Shown here: positions 17,444-25,347 of the stretch, in pieces
Layout of the letters: every line of letters begins with the position of its first letter
Numbering within the stretch: position 1 is the stretch's first letter
Assembly (NCBI GenBank): GCA_963833745.1
Contig: CAWHZD010000004.1
Coordinates: forward strand, 434,001 to 498,000
Direction of reading: 5' to 3'
Source: AP-15 sp963833745
GTDB lineage: Bacteria; Pseudomonadota; Alphaproteobacteria; ATCC43930; CGMCC-115725
DNA: 64,000 nucleotides
Notes under the pieces: model-generated
Told to the model about the DNA's origin: nothing
Seen by the model: the letters and a program-made list of their open reading frames with translations, nothing else
Databases searched by the model: none
Position numbers and translations under genes: made by a program

Positions 17444-18974
17444 AGCCGTAGGCGAGATAGAGACCGTAGACCCGGGTCTCTCCCGGCCCGACGCGGATCG
17501 TGATCGGCGTCAGCGGCTCCAGCGCGGCAAAGCTCGGCCGCATTTCGGCCGGAAGATTGGGGATCCCCGACACCAGCAGGAAATTGCCGCCCAGACGACG
17601 CCGCATGTCGTTGGTCAGGTCCCACTGATCCTTGACCCGGGCGAGCAGGTCCCATTTGACCGCGTCGAACGGGTGGGGGTGCACGTAGTAGACCAGCGCC
17701 GCCACCAATTCCCGGTCGTCGGCAAAGAGGGTGAAGCCTGGATGGCGGGTGAGCTCGGCGCTGACCTGCACCCCCAACTCCCGCCAGCCGCGCAGCCGGT
17801 GCAGCGGGTCGTATCGTTCCGGCAGTTCGGCGCCCGCCGCCGTCAACGTCTGGTAGCCGGTGAACAGCACCACGGCGGCGGCGACATGGAGGGCGATCGA
17901 GAACGCCACTGCCGCGCGCCAGCCCCGCCGCAGAGCCCAGGCGACCACCAGCACCGTTGCCGAGACGTAAGCAGGTGCGGCCCAGTTGGGTTCGGCGCGG
18001 GACAACAGGCTGACGACCAGCATCATCGCCAATGTCGGCAAGGCAAAGGCTGCGAGGAGGCGGGCGCGCGGCTCGGCCAGCACCCGGGGCTGTGCCGCGA
18101 GGGCGATCAGACCGGCAAAAAACACCGGGCCGATAACGCCGAATTGCGAGCCGAAAAATTCAAGAAAGGCGCGCGGGTGAAAGAGGCTGCCGCCGAGCTC
18201 GGCATTGTCGCGGGTGTGAAGGTAGCTGACGAAGCCGTTGCTCCAGTTCCACCACAGGTTCGGCGAATAGATGGCAAAGGCCACGCCGAGCGCGGCCAAT
18301 GAGCCCGCGAGGTGCCGGCGCTCGGCGCCCACGATCAGAACAAATCCGAACGCCGACAGCAGCCAATAGGCCATCGCGTATTTGGCCAACAAGCCAAAGC
18401 CGGCGGCGATGCCGGCGGCGATCCACCAGCGCCAGCCATCGACCTCGCGCGCGCGGACAAAGGCATAGAGTGCTGCCGCCCAGCACAGCGCCAGCGGTGC
18501 ATCGGTCGATATGATAAAGCCCGAGACCGAGGCGCCGGGAAGCGTTGCGTAGGCGAGCGCCGACCAGAACCCGATGCGGGGTTCATAAAGCCGCGCGCCG
18601 ATCGCATAGATCAAGAGCGCCGTACCGGCATGGAGAAACGGCGCCGACAGCCGAACGGCGAATTCGCTGTCCCCGAATATCCCGGTGGTCAGTGCGATCA
18701 GCCAGGCGACCAGCGGCGGCTTCGAGTAGTAGCCCCAGGCGAGGTGCTTGGCCCAGAACCAGTATTGTGCCTCGTCGGGATAAAGATCGGCCGGCTGCAC
18801 CGCGAGCCAAACCACCCGCAGCACCGTGATCGCCGCCACGCAAGCCAGCATCGCGGCCGGGTAGGAACCGGTGGTCGACCGTCGCCGATGCGGCGTTTCG
18901 GGGGCGGCACCGGTTCGCGGGCTCCCCCCTCTCCCCGTGGGCGGAGAAAGGGCAGGGGTGACGGGCTGGTCCAT
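17415..18974 (-). CDS. Family-39 glycosyltransferase (ArnT/PMT-like), 519 aa
   Basis: Second PMT_2-type membrane glycosyltransferase, with DLYPDEAQYWFWAK and YYSKPPLVAW in the first large loop and about ten spans. The true start may be the ATG at 18851 (MLACVAAITVLRV, first membrane helix). The 41 residues before it (TPALSPPTGRG...) derive from a CCCCTCTCCCCGTGGG-type low-complexity repeat and look untranslated. It is convergent with the paralogous gene and overlaps it by 29 bases. Confidence 0.87.
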   Translation of the reverse strand: MDQPVTPALSPPTGRGGSPRTGAAPETPHRRRSTTGSYPAAMLACVAAITVLRVVWLAVQPADLYPDEAQYWFWAKHLAWGYYSKPPLVAWLIALTTGIFGDSEFAVRLSAPFLHAGTALLIYAIGARLYEPRIGFWSALAYATLPGASVSGFIISTDAPLALCWAAALYAFVRAREVDGWRWWIAAGIAAGFGLLAKYAMAYWLLSAFGFVLIVGAERRHLAGSLAALGVAFAIYSPNLWWNWSNGFVSYLHTRDNAELGGSLFHPRAFLEFFGSQFGVIGPVFFAGLIALAAQPRVLAEPRARLLAAFALPTLAMMLVVSLLSRAEPNWAAPAYVSATVLVVAWALRRGWRAAVAFSIALHVAAAVVLFTGYQTLTAAGAELPERYDPLHRLRGWRELGVQVSAELTRHPGFTLFADDRELVAALVYYVHPHPFDAVKWDLLARVKDQWDLTNDMRRRLGGNFLLVSGIPNLPAEMRPSFAALEPLTPITIRVGPGETRVYGLYLAYGFKGYPQYRH

Positions 18975-19043
18975 ATCGCGAGTGGGCAGGTCCGGTCTAC
19001 TTCCGAGTCTCGCCGGAAGGCTAAATCCGATCGTCCGGCACCC

Positions 19044-19664
19044 TCACTCGCCTAATTCCACCACTTGCGCCAAGGTCAGATAGCGCGTCTTGGCGCCGCG
19101 CAGCAGCAGGTAAAGCTTTGCGGTCTCTTCGAGCTCCTCGATCGCGTTGACCGCGGCGTCGAGGTTGGAGCCGGCGACGACCGGGCCGTGATTGGCGAGC
19201 AGCACCGCGTGATGCCTGCCGGCAAAGCCGCGCACCGCCTCGGCGAGCGCGAGGTCGCCGGGCTTGAAATAGGGGACGAGAGGCAGCCGGCCGACGCGCA
19301 TCACGTAATAGGCGGTGATCGGCGGCAGGACATCCTTTGGGTCGATCTCGGCGAGGCACGAAACCGCGACCGAATGGGTCGAATGCAGATGTACGACCGC
19401 ACCGGTGCCGGCGCGCTCCTCATACATGACCCGGTGCAGAAAGCTCTCCTTGGTCGGCGGGTCGCCCGCGACGAGCCGCCCGTCATCGGCCAGCTCCGAC
19501 AGCCGCGCCGGGTCGAGCCGGCCGAGCGAGGCGTTGGTCGGCGTCATCAGCCAGCCGTCCTCGACCCGAAGGCTGATATTGCCCGAAGACCCGGCGGTGA
19601 GGCCACGGTTGAAGATCGAGGCGCCGATCGTGCAGATCGCCTCGCGCTGCTTCGCGTCGCTCAT
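19044..19664 (-). CDS. otnC: 3-oxo-tetronate 4-phosphate decarboxylase (class II aldolase fold)
   Basis: 206 residues. A class II aldolase/adducin protein, with zinc ligands in HLHSTHSVAV and the late LANHGPVVAG. SSGNISLR binds phosphate. Class II aldolase-fold OtnC decarboxylates 3-oxo-tetronate 4-phosphate to dihydroxyacetone phosphate. The assignment rests on its neighbours: otnK upstream on the same strand, otnI and denD divergent. It is separated from otnK by a palindromic repeat (19689-19775). Confidence 0.88.
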   Translation of the reverse strand: MSDAKQREAICTIGASIFNRGLTAGSSGNISLRVEDGWLMTPTNASLGRLDPARLSELADDGRLVAGDPPTKESFLHRVMYEERAGTGAVVHLHSTHSVAVSCLAEIDPKDVLPPITAYYVMRVGRLPLVPYFKPGDLALAEAVRGFAGRHHAVLLANHGPVVAGSNLDAAVNAIEELEETAKLYLLLRGAKTRYLTLAQVVELGE

Positions 19665-19688
19665 CAGCCGTCTCCATAAGGTCTGCGG

Positions 19689-19775
19689 TCATTGCGAGGA
19701 GCCGCAGGCGACGCGACAATCTCAATCCCATCGATGCACGAGCGGATCGAGATTGCGTCGCTGCGCTCGCAATGA
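19689..19775. repeat. Dispersed palindromic repeat, copy 2
   Basis: Starts TCATTGCGAGGAGC and ends GCTCGCAATGA, with GACAATCTC inverted as GAGATTGCGTC inside. This is the cleanest of the three copies. It lies in the gap between otnC and otnK, so a hairpin here could modulate otnC expression or transcript stability. Confidence 0.8.
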
Positions 19776-19794
19776 CCACGCACGAGGTCGGTCG

Positions 19795-21081
19795 TCATTG
19801 CTCTTCCGAGAGCACCTGAAAGGCGCGCAGGAAAAAGTCCGGTGCGCCAAAATTGCCGGATTTGAGGGCGAGCGCCAAGGCCGGCTCGCCGAGACGCCCG
19901 GGAAGACTTACCGTCCACGGCACGCCGGGGGCGATCTGGCGGCCGATGCGCAACCCGGTGACGCCGAGCGCCTGCACCACCGCTCCCGCCGTCTCGCCGC
20001 CGGCGACGACCAGCCGCCGCACGCCGGCATCGGCGAGACCGCGCGCGATCGCGGCGAGCGTTTCCTCGACAACCGCCCCGGCGCGCTCGCGGCCGAGCCG
20101 GCTCTGCGCTTCGGCGACTTTGTCGGGCGGCGCCGTCGCCGAGATCAGGATCGGCTGGTCGCCCAACAGCGGCTTTGCCCAGGCGAGCGCCTGCGGCACC
20201 ACCCCGCCTTCGGCGGCGGCGATCGGGTCGACCGTAAAGACCGGCGCCCGTTCGCGCATATGAGCGACTTGCGCCAGGGTCGCGGTCGAGCACGATCCCG
20301 ACAACACTGCCGCAGCCCCCGAGATCGCTGGCAGGCTGTCCGCTGCGGCACTGTCGCCGAGCAGGCCGCGGCGGCGGAAATTCTCCGGCAGGCCGAGAGC
20401 GATGCCGGAGCCGCCGGTGATCAATTTGAAGTCGGCCGCGGCCTCGCCGATCGCTTCGAGATCGCGATCCTCGATCGCGTCGGCGATCGCGTGGGAGAAA
20501 CCGTCCTTGCGCAGCGCGGCAAAGGCGTCGCGGATCGCCGCGGCGCCGCGGGCGACAATCGCTTCCGGCACCAGCCCGACCCGGCCGCGGCTCTGCCGCT
20601 GCAACACCCGCACCAGGCTCGGGTCGCGCATCGGCGTCAGCGGATGGTCGCGCATCCCCGATTCGGACAGCAATACCTCGCCGACGAACAGATAGCCGCG
20701 ATAGATCGTCCGCCCCGCTTCGGGAAAGGCCGGACAGAACAGGGTGAAATCGGTGTCGAGTGCTGCCATCAGCGCCTCGGCGACCGGGCCGATATTGCCG
20801 GCATCGGTCGAATCGAAGGTCGAGCAGTATTTGAACAGGATCTGGCGCGCCCCGGCTCGCTGCAGCCAGGCGAGGGCGGCGAGGCTCTTGTCGACCGCCT
20901 CGGCAACCGGGATCGTGCGGCTCTTCAGGGCCACGACCACCGCCTCGGCATCGGGAATCGCAGAGCCCGGCGCCGGAACGTCGATCAACTGGACGGTGCG
21001 CATGCCGCGGCGCACCAAGGTGTTGCACAAATCGGTAGCGCCGGTGAAATCGTCGGCGATCGCTCCCAACAATACCGGCAC
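19795..21081 (-). CDS. otnK: 3-oxo-tetronate kinase
   Basis: About 428 residues from the GTG at 21081, chosen because GGGAGG stands just before it and VPVLLGAIADDFTGATDLCN is the conserved OtnK/DUF1537 N-terminus. The longer ORF (to 21225) has no such support. The family phosphorylates 3-oxo-tetronate at C4. Other blocks: FKYCSTFDSTDAGNIGP in the N-terminal domain, and VAGGETAGAVVQALG in the C-terminal nucleotide-binding domain. Divergent from otnI across ~110 bases that must hold both promoters. Confidence 0.92.
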   Translation of the reverse strand: MPVLLGAIADDFTGATDLCNTLVRRGMRTVQLIDVPAPGSAIPDAEAVVVALKSRTIPVAEAVDKSLAALAWLQRAGARQILFKYCSTFDSTDAGNIGPVAEALMAALDTDFTLFCPAFPEAGRTIYRGYLFVGEVLLSESGMRDHPLTPMRDPSLVRVLQRQSRGRVGLVPEAIVARGAAAIRDAFAALRKDGFSHAIADAIEDRDLEAIGEAAADFKLITGGSGIALGLPENFRRRGLLGDSAAADSLPAISGAAAVLSGSCSTATLAQVAHMRERAPVFTVDPIAAAEGGVVPQALAWAKPLLGDQPILISATAPPDKVAEAQSRLGRERAGAVVEETLAAIARGLADAGVRRLVVAGGETAGAVVQALGVTGLRIGRQIAPGVPWTVSLPGRLGEPALALALKSGNFGAPDFFLRAFQVLSEEQ

Positions 21082-21193
21082 CTGCGGCCTCCCTTGCCTT
21101 CGCTTCCGCGCGGGGAAAGAGTAGCGGTCCGCCGTGCCGGCCGCAAACGAGCCGGCAGCCCATCCGACCGATCCTTCCGGGGAGGACCATCCC

Positions 21194-21980
21194 GTGCCGA
21201 AATTCGCCGCCAATTTGAGCTTCATCTTTCAGGAAGTCGGGTTTCTCGACCGGTTTGCGGCCGCGGCGCAATGCGGGTTCAAGGCGGTCGAATATCTCGG
21301 CGCCTATGACCATCCCCCGGAAACCGCCGCGGCGCAGCTGCAGAAAAAACGGGCTCACCCAGGCGCTGTTCAACATGCCGCCCGGCAACTGGGCGGCGGG
21401 CGAGCGCGGCATGGCGGCGTTGCCGGGGCGCGAAGCCGAATTTCGCGCCGGAGTCGACAAGGCTCTCGTTTACGCCAAAGCTACGAATTGCCGGCTGGTG
21501 CACGCGATGGCCGGGTTGTGGCCGCAGGGCCGCGACCGGGCCGAAGGCGAGCGAACCTATGTCGCCAATCTGCGCTATGCCGCCGAGCGGCTCGCACCCG
21601 AAGGCGTCACCGTCATCATCGAGCCGATCAACAACCGCGACATCCCCGGCTATTTCCTGAATACGACGACGCACGCGATGAAGGTCATCGACCGGGTCGG
21701 GCACCCCAGTCTGCAGCTCCAGCTCGACCTCTACCATGTGCAGATCATGGAGGGCGACCTCGCCCACCACATCCGCACGCTCGCCGGGCGCTACCCGCAC
21801 ATCCAGATCGCCGGCAACCCCGGCCGCCATGAGCCGGATGTCGGCGAGATCAACTACCCGTTTCTGTTCGATCTGTTGGACGAGATCGGCTATTCGGGGT
21901 GGATCGGCTGCGAATACCAGCCCAAAGGCGAAACTCGCGCCGGGCTCGGCTGGGCCGCGCAGTACGGTATCAAAGGCTAG
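21194..21980 (+). pseudogene. otnI: 2-oxo-tetronate isomerase (hydroxypyruvate isomerase family), one-base frameshift
   Basis: GTG start at 21194 after GGGGAGGA: VPKFAANLSFIFQEVGFLDR is the family N-terminus. The frame is lost at a run of six A (21344-21349) after AAAQLQK. Dropping one A gives NGLTQALFNMPPGNWAAGER and joins the second frame, which runs cleanly to the stop at 21980. Metal ligands are in IIEPINNRD, LDLYHVQI and CEYQP. OtnI isomerises 2-oxo-tetronate to 3-oxo-tetronate. The indel is in a homopolymer, so a sequencing error is quite possible. denD follows 18 bases later. Confidence 0.9.
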
Positions 21981-21998
21981 CCGGACGAGGGGCAGGAA

Positions 21999-22976
21999 AT
22001 GCGGATCGTCATTACCGGCGGTTGCGGCTTTCTCGGGCGGCGGCTCGCGCTGTTGTTGCTGGAGCACGGCAGCAGCCTCGGCCCGATCGACGAGCTGGTG
22101 CTGTTCGACAACGCACCATCGGCATTGCCGCTGCCCGACGACAAGCGTCTGAGGTTGGTCACCGGCGACATCGCCGATCGCGACACCGTGCGCCGGCTGC
22201 TGATCCCAGCTGCGGCGGCGGTGTTTCATCTTGCGGCCGTCGTCAGCGGCCAGGCCGAGGCCGACGCCGATCTCGGCTATCGCGTCAACCTCGACGGCAC
22301 CCGCGCCGTGCTCGACGCGTGCCGTGCGCTCGGCACCCGCCCGCGGCTCGTTTTCGCGAGCTCGCTCGCGGTTTATGGCGGCAAGCTGCCGCCTTTGGTC
22401 GGCGACGACACGGCGCTGACGCCGCAATCCTCCTACGGCACGCAAAAGGCGATCGGCGAATTGCTGGTCAACGACTACAGCCGTAAAGGGTTTGTCGACG
22501 GGCGCGCCTTGCGGCTGCCGACCGTGGTGGTGCGCCCGGGGCTTCCGAACCGCGCGGCGTCGACCTTCGCCTCCTCGATCATCCGCGAGCCGCTCGCCGG
22601 GAAGGACACGATTTGTCCGGTGTCGCCCGCTCTGGTCATGGCCTTGGCCTCGCCGCGCCGCGTCGTCGCCGCGCTGCACCGCGCCCACGAATTGCCGGGC
22701 GACGCCTTTGGTACAAATCGTTCATTGCAGTTGCCCGGCTTTTCGGTCGCGGTCGGCGACATGGTCGAGGCGGTGCGCCGCGCCGGCGGCGAGGCCGCTC
22801 ATGCCCGCATTCGCTGGCAGCACGACCCGCAGATCGAGGCGATCGTCGCCGGCTGGCCGCAGGCGCTCGCCGCCCCGCGCGCGACCGCGCTCGGTTTCAC
22901 CGCCGACGCCAACATCGACGAAGCCGTCCAGGCCTTTATCGAGGACGACCTCGAAATGCAAAAGACGCTGGTCTAG
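21999..22976 (+). CDS. denD: D-erythronate dehydrogenase
   Basis: 325 residues, extended SDR/NAD-dependent epimerase fold. TGGCGFLG is the NAD-binding glycine motif. Catalytic Ser is in FASSLAVYGG, and Tyr/Lys in SSYGTQKAIGE. RPTVVVRPG-type blocks (RLPTVVVRPGLPN) match DenD proteins. DenD oxidises D-erythronate to 2-oxo-tetronate, the first step of the pathway completed by otnI, otnK and otnC here. GAGGGGCAGG precedes the ATG. Confidence 0.9.
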   Translation: MRIVITGGCGFLGRRLALLLLEHGSSLGPIDELVLFDNAPSALPLPDDKRLRLVTGDIADRDTVRRLLIPAAAAVFHLAAVVSGQAEADADLGYRVNLDGTRAVLDACRALGTRPRLVFASSLAVYGGKLPPLVGDDTALTPQSSYGTQKAIGELLVNDYSRKGFVDGRALRLPTVVVRPGLPNRAASTFASSIIREPLAGKDTICPVSPALVMALASPRRVVAALHRAHELPGDAFGTNRSLQLPGFSVAVGDMVEAVRRAGGEAAHARIRWQHDPQIEAIVAGWPQALAAPRATALGFTADANIDEAVQAFIEDDLEMQKTLV

Positions 22977-23005
22977 CGGATCTTCGTTTTAGAAGCATGT
23001 TTCGA

Positions 23006-23192
23006 GCTAGTGGTACGATTTTGACATTTGGCACCCGCTTCCGGCGTGCCCGCGAAAGCGGGTGCCCAGAGCTTGCCGCTGGCCTGAGCAGGGGGCAGCC
23101 TCCACCACACCAACTGCTTCCTGGACCCCCGCTTTCGCGGGGGCGACGAGAAAGGGAAAATGGGAACCATCTGTCCGGGTCGGACCACTAGC
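23006..23192. repeat. MITE-like element with nested hairpins
   Basis: About 187 bp with imperfect terminal inverted repeats: left GCTAGTGGTACGA...ACATTTGG, right (reverse complement) GCTAGTGGTCCGA...ACAGATGG. Inside are two strong hairpins, CCCGC-GAAA-GCGGG (23049-23062) and CCCCCGC-TTTC-GCGGGGG (23126-23143), which are inverse to each other. No ORF and no clear target duplication. It follows denD and directly abuts palindromic repeat copy 3. The sequence GCTAGTGGT recurs at ~40399. Confidence 0.6.
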
Positions 23193-23198
23193 ACGCTG

Positions 23199-23285
23199 TC
23201 ATTGCGAGCAGCGCCTTTCGGGACGAAGCGATCTCGGCCGGTCGAGGCTCAGTGGCTTGAGATTGCTTCGCTGCGCTCGTAATGG
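23199..23285. repeat. Dispersed palindromic repeat, copy 3
   Basis: TCATTGCGAGCAGC at the left, and GAGATTGCTTCGCTGCGCTC then GTAATGG at the right, inverse to the left arm. Member of the same family as 15756-15838 and 19689-19775, in the gap between convergent denD and phnA. Confidence 0.75.
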
Positions 23286-23316
23286 CAATCGGAGTTCGTG
23301 CCTCCTAGCCAGACAC

Positions 23317-24510
23317 TCACGCGACGCCGTTCAGGGCGAAGTCGAAAATGTCGAAATTGCGCAGCCGCCGGGTTCCGGCGAGGTGCCGGTATTCGGCGGT
23401 CAACGGCTGCGACAGGATGAACGGCACGCGCTGCTCGCTCTGCCCGCCATGCGAACGCAGGCGACGGCCGGCGAGCCCCGACAAATCGTGCTCGGCACGC
23501 GCGGCGCCGATCGCGGTATCGGCGTCGCTAAGCACGACGAAATCGGCTTCGAGATCGTATGGCAGTTCGAAGCGCTGCGCTGCCTCGGTGCGGTCGAAAA
23601 CCCCGTCGACGCCGGGGAGCGCGGCGCTCACCGCCGTCATCATCGGGATGTCGGCGCCGTCGCGGAGGTAAACGCGCACAAACGAACCGAGCGCCCCATG
23701 GTGGCGGACAAAGGGATCGGTGATCGGGCAGATCACCCGCGCCGCACCCGCGCCAAAGCGCTTGTTCAGCTCGTCTTCGAGAAAGACCACCCGCGGTTTG
23801 TCGTTCATGCCGTGATCGGCGACGAGCCCGACGACGGCGCCCAACTCGACAAAGCGCGCCACCCGCTCGTCCAGCGCCCGGTGAAAGGCGTCGGCTTCGG
23901 GCTCGCCCGGCGCATGGCCGTGCTGCACGTAGTCAGATAGGGACAGATAAAGGAGTTGCGCGATGTTCGAGGCGAGCAGCTGCAACCCGGCGTCGAGCAC
24001 GAACAGCGACAGATCCGCCGAGTACATGTCGGGCCGTGCGCGCCCGACCATCGCCTCGACCTCGCCATCGGCGCATTCCGAGGAAAAACACACCCCTTCG
24101 AGACCGCGCCCGAGCAGCCGCCGCAACTTGTCCTTGGCCGTGATCGCGGCGGTGGGAACGCCCTCCTGCGACATCAGCCCGAGGATCGTCGCGCTGCGCA
24201 TCAGCCGGTCGTCGGTGATCATCACCTCGCTTCCGGTTTCGCGGTCGAGGTAGTAATTGCCGGCGATGCCGTGCACCGCCGGTGGCGCCCCGGTCACGAT
24301 CGAGACGTTGTTGGGGTTGGTAAAGGTCGGCATCACCGCGTCGGCGGTGCCGAGCCAGCCGTCACGCGCGAAACCCCCAATCGTCGGCAAAATCCCGTCG
24401 CCGATGCCGCGCTCGACATAGGCCGGGTCAAAGCCGTCGACGCAAATCACCACGGTCGGCCGCTCCGGCCTGCGGTAATGCCGTCCGTTCAGCTCGATCG
24501 CTCCAAACAT
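23317..24510 (-). CDS. phnA: Phosphonoacetate hydrolase
   Basis: 397 residues, alkaline-phosphatase superfamily. It cleaves the C-P bond of phosphonoacetate to acetate and phosphate. The metal and nucleophile residues are visible: Asp25 in ICVDGFDP, Thr64 in MPTFTNPNN, DYVQHGHAPGE, VADHGMND, and a late His in LRSHGGQSE. MTGAPPAVHG-type block (SIVTGAPPAVHGIAGNYYLD) is specific to this group. No phosphonoacetaldehyde dehydrogenase or LysR regulator (phnR) adjoins it, so it seems a lone gene. Confidence 0.92.
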   Translation of the reverse strand: MFGAIELNGRHYRRPERPTVVICVDGFDPAYVERGIGDGILPTIGGFARDGWLGTADAVMPTFTNPNNVSIVTGAPPAVHGIAGNYYLDRETGSEVMITDDRLMRSATILGLMSQEGVPTAAITAKDKLRRLLGRGLEGVCFSSECADGEVEAMVGRARPDMYSADLSLFVLDAGLQLLASNIAQLLYLSLSDYVQHGHAPGEPEADAFHRALDERVARFVELGAVVGLVADHGMNDKPRVVFLEDELNKRFGAGAARVICPITDPFVRHHGALGSFVRVYLRDGADIPMMTAVSAALPGVDGVFDRTEAAQRFELPYDLEADFVVLSDADTAIGAARAEHDLSGLAGRRLRSHGGQSEQRVPFILSQPLTAEYRHLAGTRRLRNFDIFDFALNGVA

Positions 24511-24609
24511 CTCGCCCCCCTTCTCCGCCGTCTCAGACTTCCGCGAGCGCCTTTGGCCTCTCTTACATCCGTCCGCATTCTCTGGAACTTGTACTGTGCC
24601 TCAATCATG

Positions 24610-24625
24610 ATATGGGTACCCATAT
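24610..24625. promoter_or_regulatory. Perfect 16-bp palindrome upstream of vapBC (candidate operator)
   Basis: ATATGGGTACCCATAT, centred 32 bases before the vapB start. A second imperfect palindrome, TATACATATA, lies just downstream. Toxin-antitoxin operons are normally autorepressed by the antitoxin-toxin complex at such sites. The surroundings are AT-rich, as expected for a promoter. Confidence 0.65.
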
Positions 24626-24649
24626 TACGATATACATATAGAGGGTGAG

Positions 24650-24895
24650 ATGAAGACCACGATGGAAATCTCCGATCCGCTGCTGCGTCAAGCGCGTGAG
24701 CTGGCCGCCCGCGAAGGCGTCACCTTACGTGCACTGGTCGAACGCGGGCTGCGTCATGTCGTGACGCAGAAAGAGCGCGAGGCGCCGTTCAAGCTTCGCC
24801 GGGCAAGCTTCACGGGCCAAGGGCGGCAGCCCGAGCTTTCCCTGTCATCGTGGGAGACATTGCGCGATCTGGTCTACAGGGACCGCGGCGCGTGA
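24650..24895 (+). CDS. vapB: VapB-type antitoxin
   Basis: 81 residues. N-terminal ribbon-helix-helix-like DNA-binding segment (MKTTMEISDPLLRQARELAA, then REGVTLRALVERGLRHV) and a positively charged C-terminal tail that would wrap the toxin. GAGGGTGAG precedes the ATG. The stop overlaps the vapC GTG start by 4 bases, so translation is coupled. It likely represses its own operon through the palindrome upstream. Confidence 0.85.
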   Translation: MKTTMEISDPLLRQARELAAREGVTLRALVERGLRHVVTQKEREAPFKLRRASFTGQGRQPELSLSSWETLRDLVYRDRGA

Positions 24896-25332
24896 TCGCC
24901 GTCGACACCAACATCCTGGTTTATGCGCATCGCGAAGATTCGCCATTTCACCAGGCTGCCTTCGAGAGGGTCGCGGAGCTCGCCGAAGGACCAGCGGCCT
25001 GGGGAATTCCCTGGCCATGTCTGCACGAATTCCTTGCGATTGTAACCCATGCGCGGATCTACGCGCCGCCGACACCCCAGGCGCAGGCGATGGACCAGGT
25101 GGACGCCTGGATCGAATCGCCGACACTGGCGCTGCTGACCGAGACAGCGGCGCACTGGCCGACCTTGCGCGCGCTGCTCACCGCTGGCCGGGTGACCGGA
25201 GCCCTGGTTCATGACGCCCGCGTAGCGGCGTTGTGCCGGCAGCACGGGGTGCGGGAGTTGTGGTCGGCGGATCGGGATTTCAGCCGTTTTGCCGGCCTCG
25301 CGGTAGTCAATCCGCTGGTCGGACGGGGATAG
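24892..25332 (+). CDS. vapC: VapC-type PIN-domain ribonuclease toxin
   Basis: 146 residues from the GTG at 24892, overlapping the vapB stop (GTGA). PIN acidic residues are visible: Asp5 in VIAVDTNILVYAHRED, Glu in CLHEFLAIVTH, Asp in ALVHDARVAALC and Asp in WSADRDFSRF. VapC toxins cleave tRNA or rRNA when the antitoxin is degraded. Its 3' end is convergent with the large cyclase gene, 15 bases away. Confidence 0.9.
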   Translation: MIAVDTNILVYAHREDSPFHQAAFERVAELAEGPAAWGIPWPCLHEFLAIVTHARIYAPPTPQAQAMDQVDAWIESPTLALLTETAAHWPTLRALLTAGRVTGALVHDARVAALCRQHGVRELWSADRDFSRFAGLAVVNPLVGRG

Positions 25333-25347
25333 AGGTCGGGGCTCCGC

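Noticed and set aside
21341..21356. A AAA AAC heptamer in otnI as a programmed -1 frameshift site
   Set aside because: The frame change needed is +1 (or -2), not -1, and family members are single-frame, so programmed shifting is not supported.
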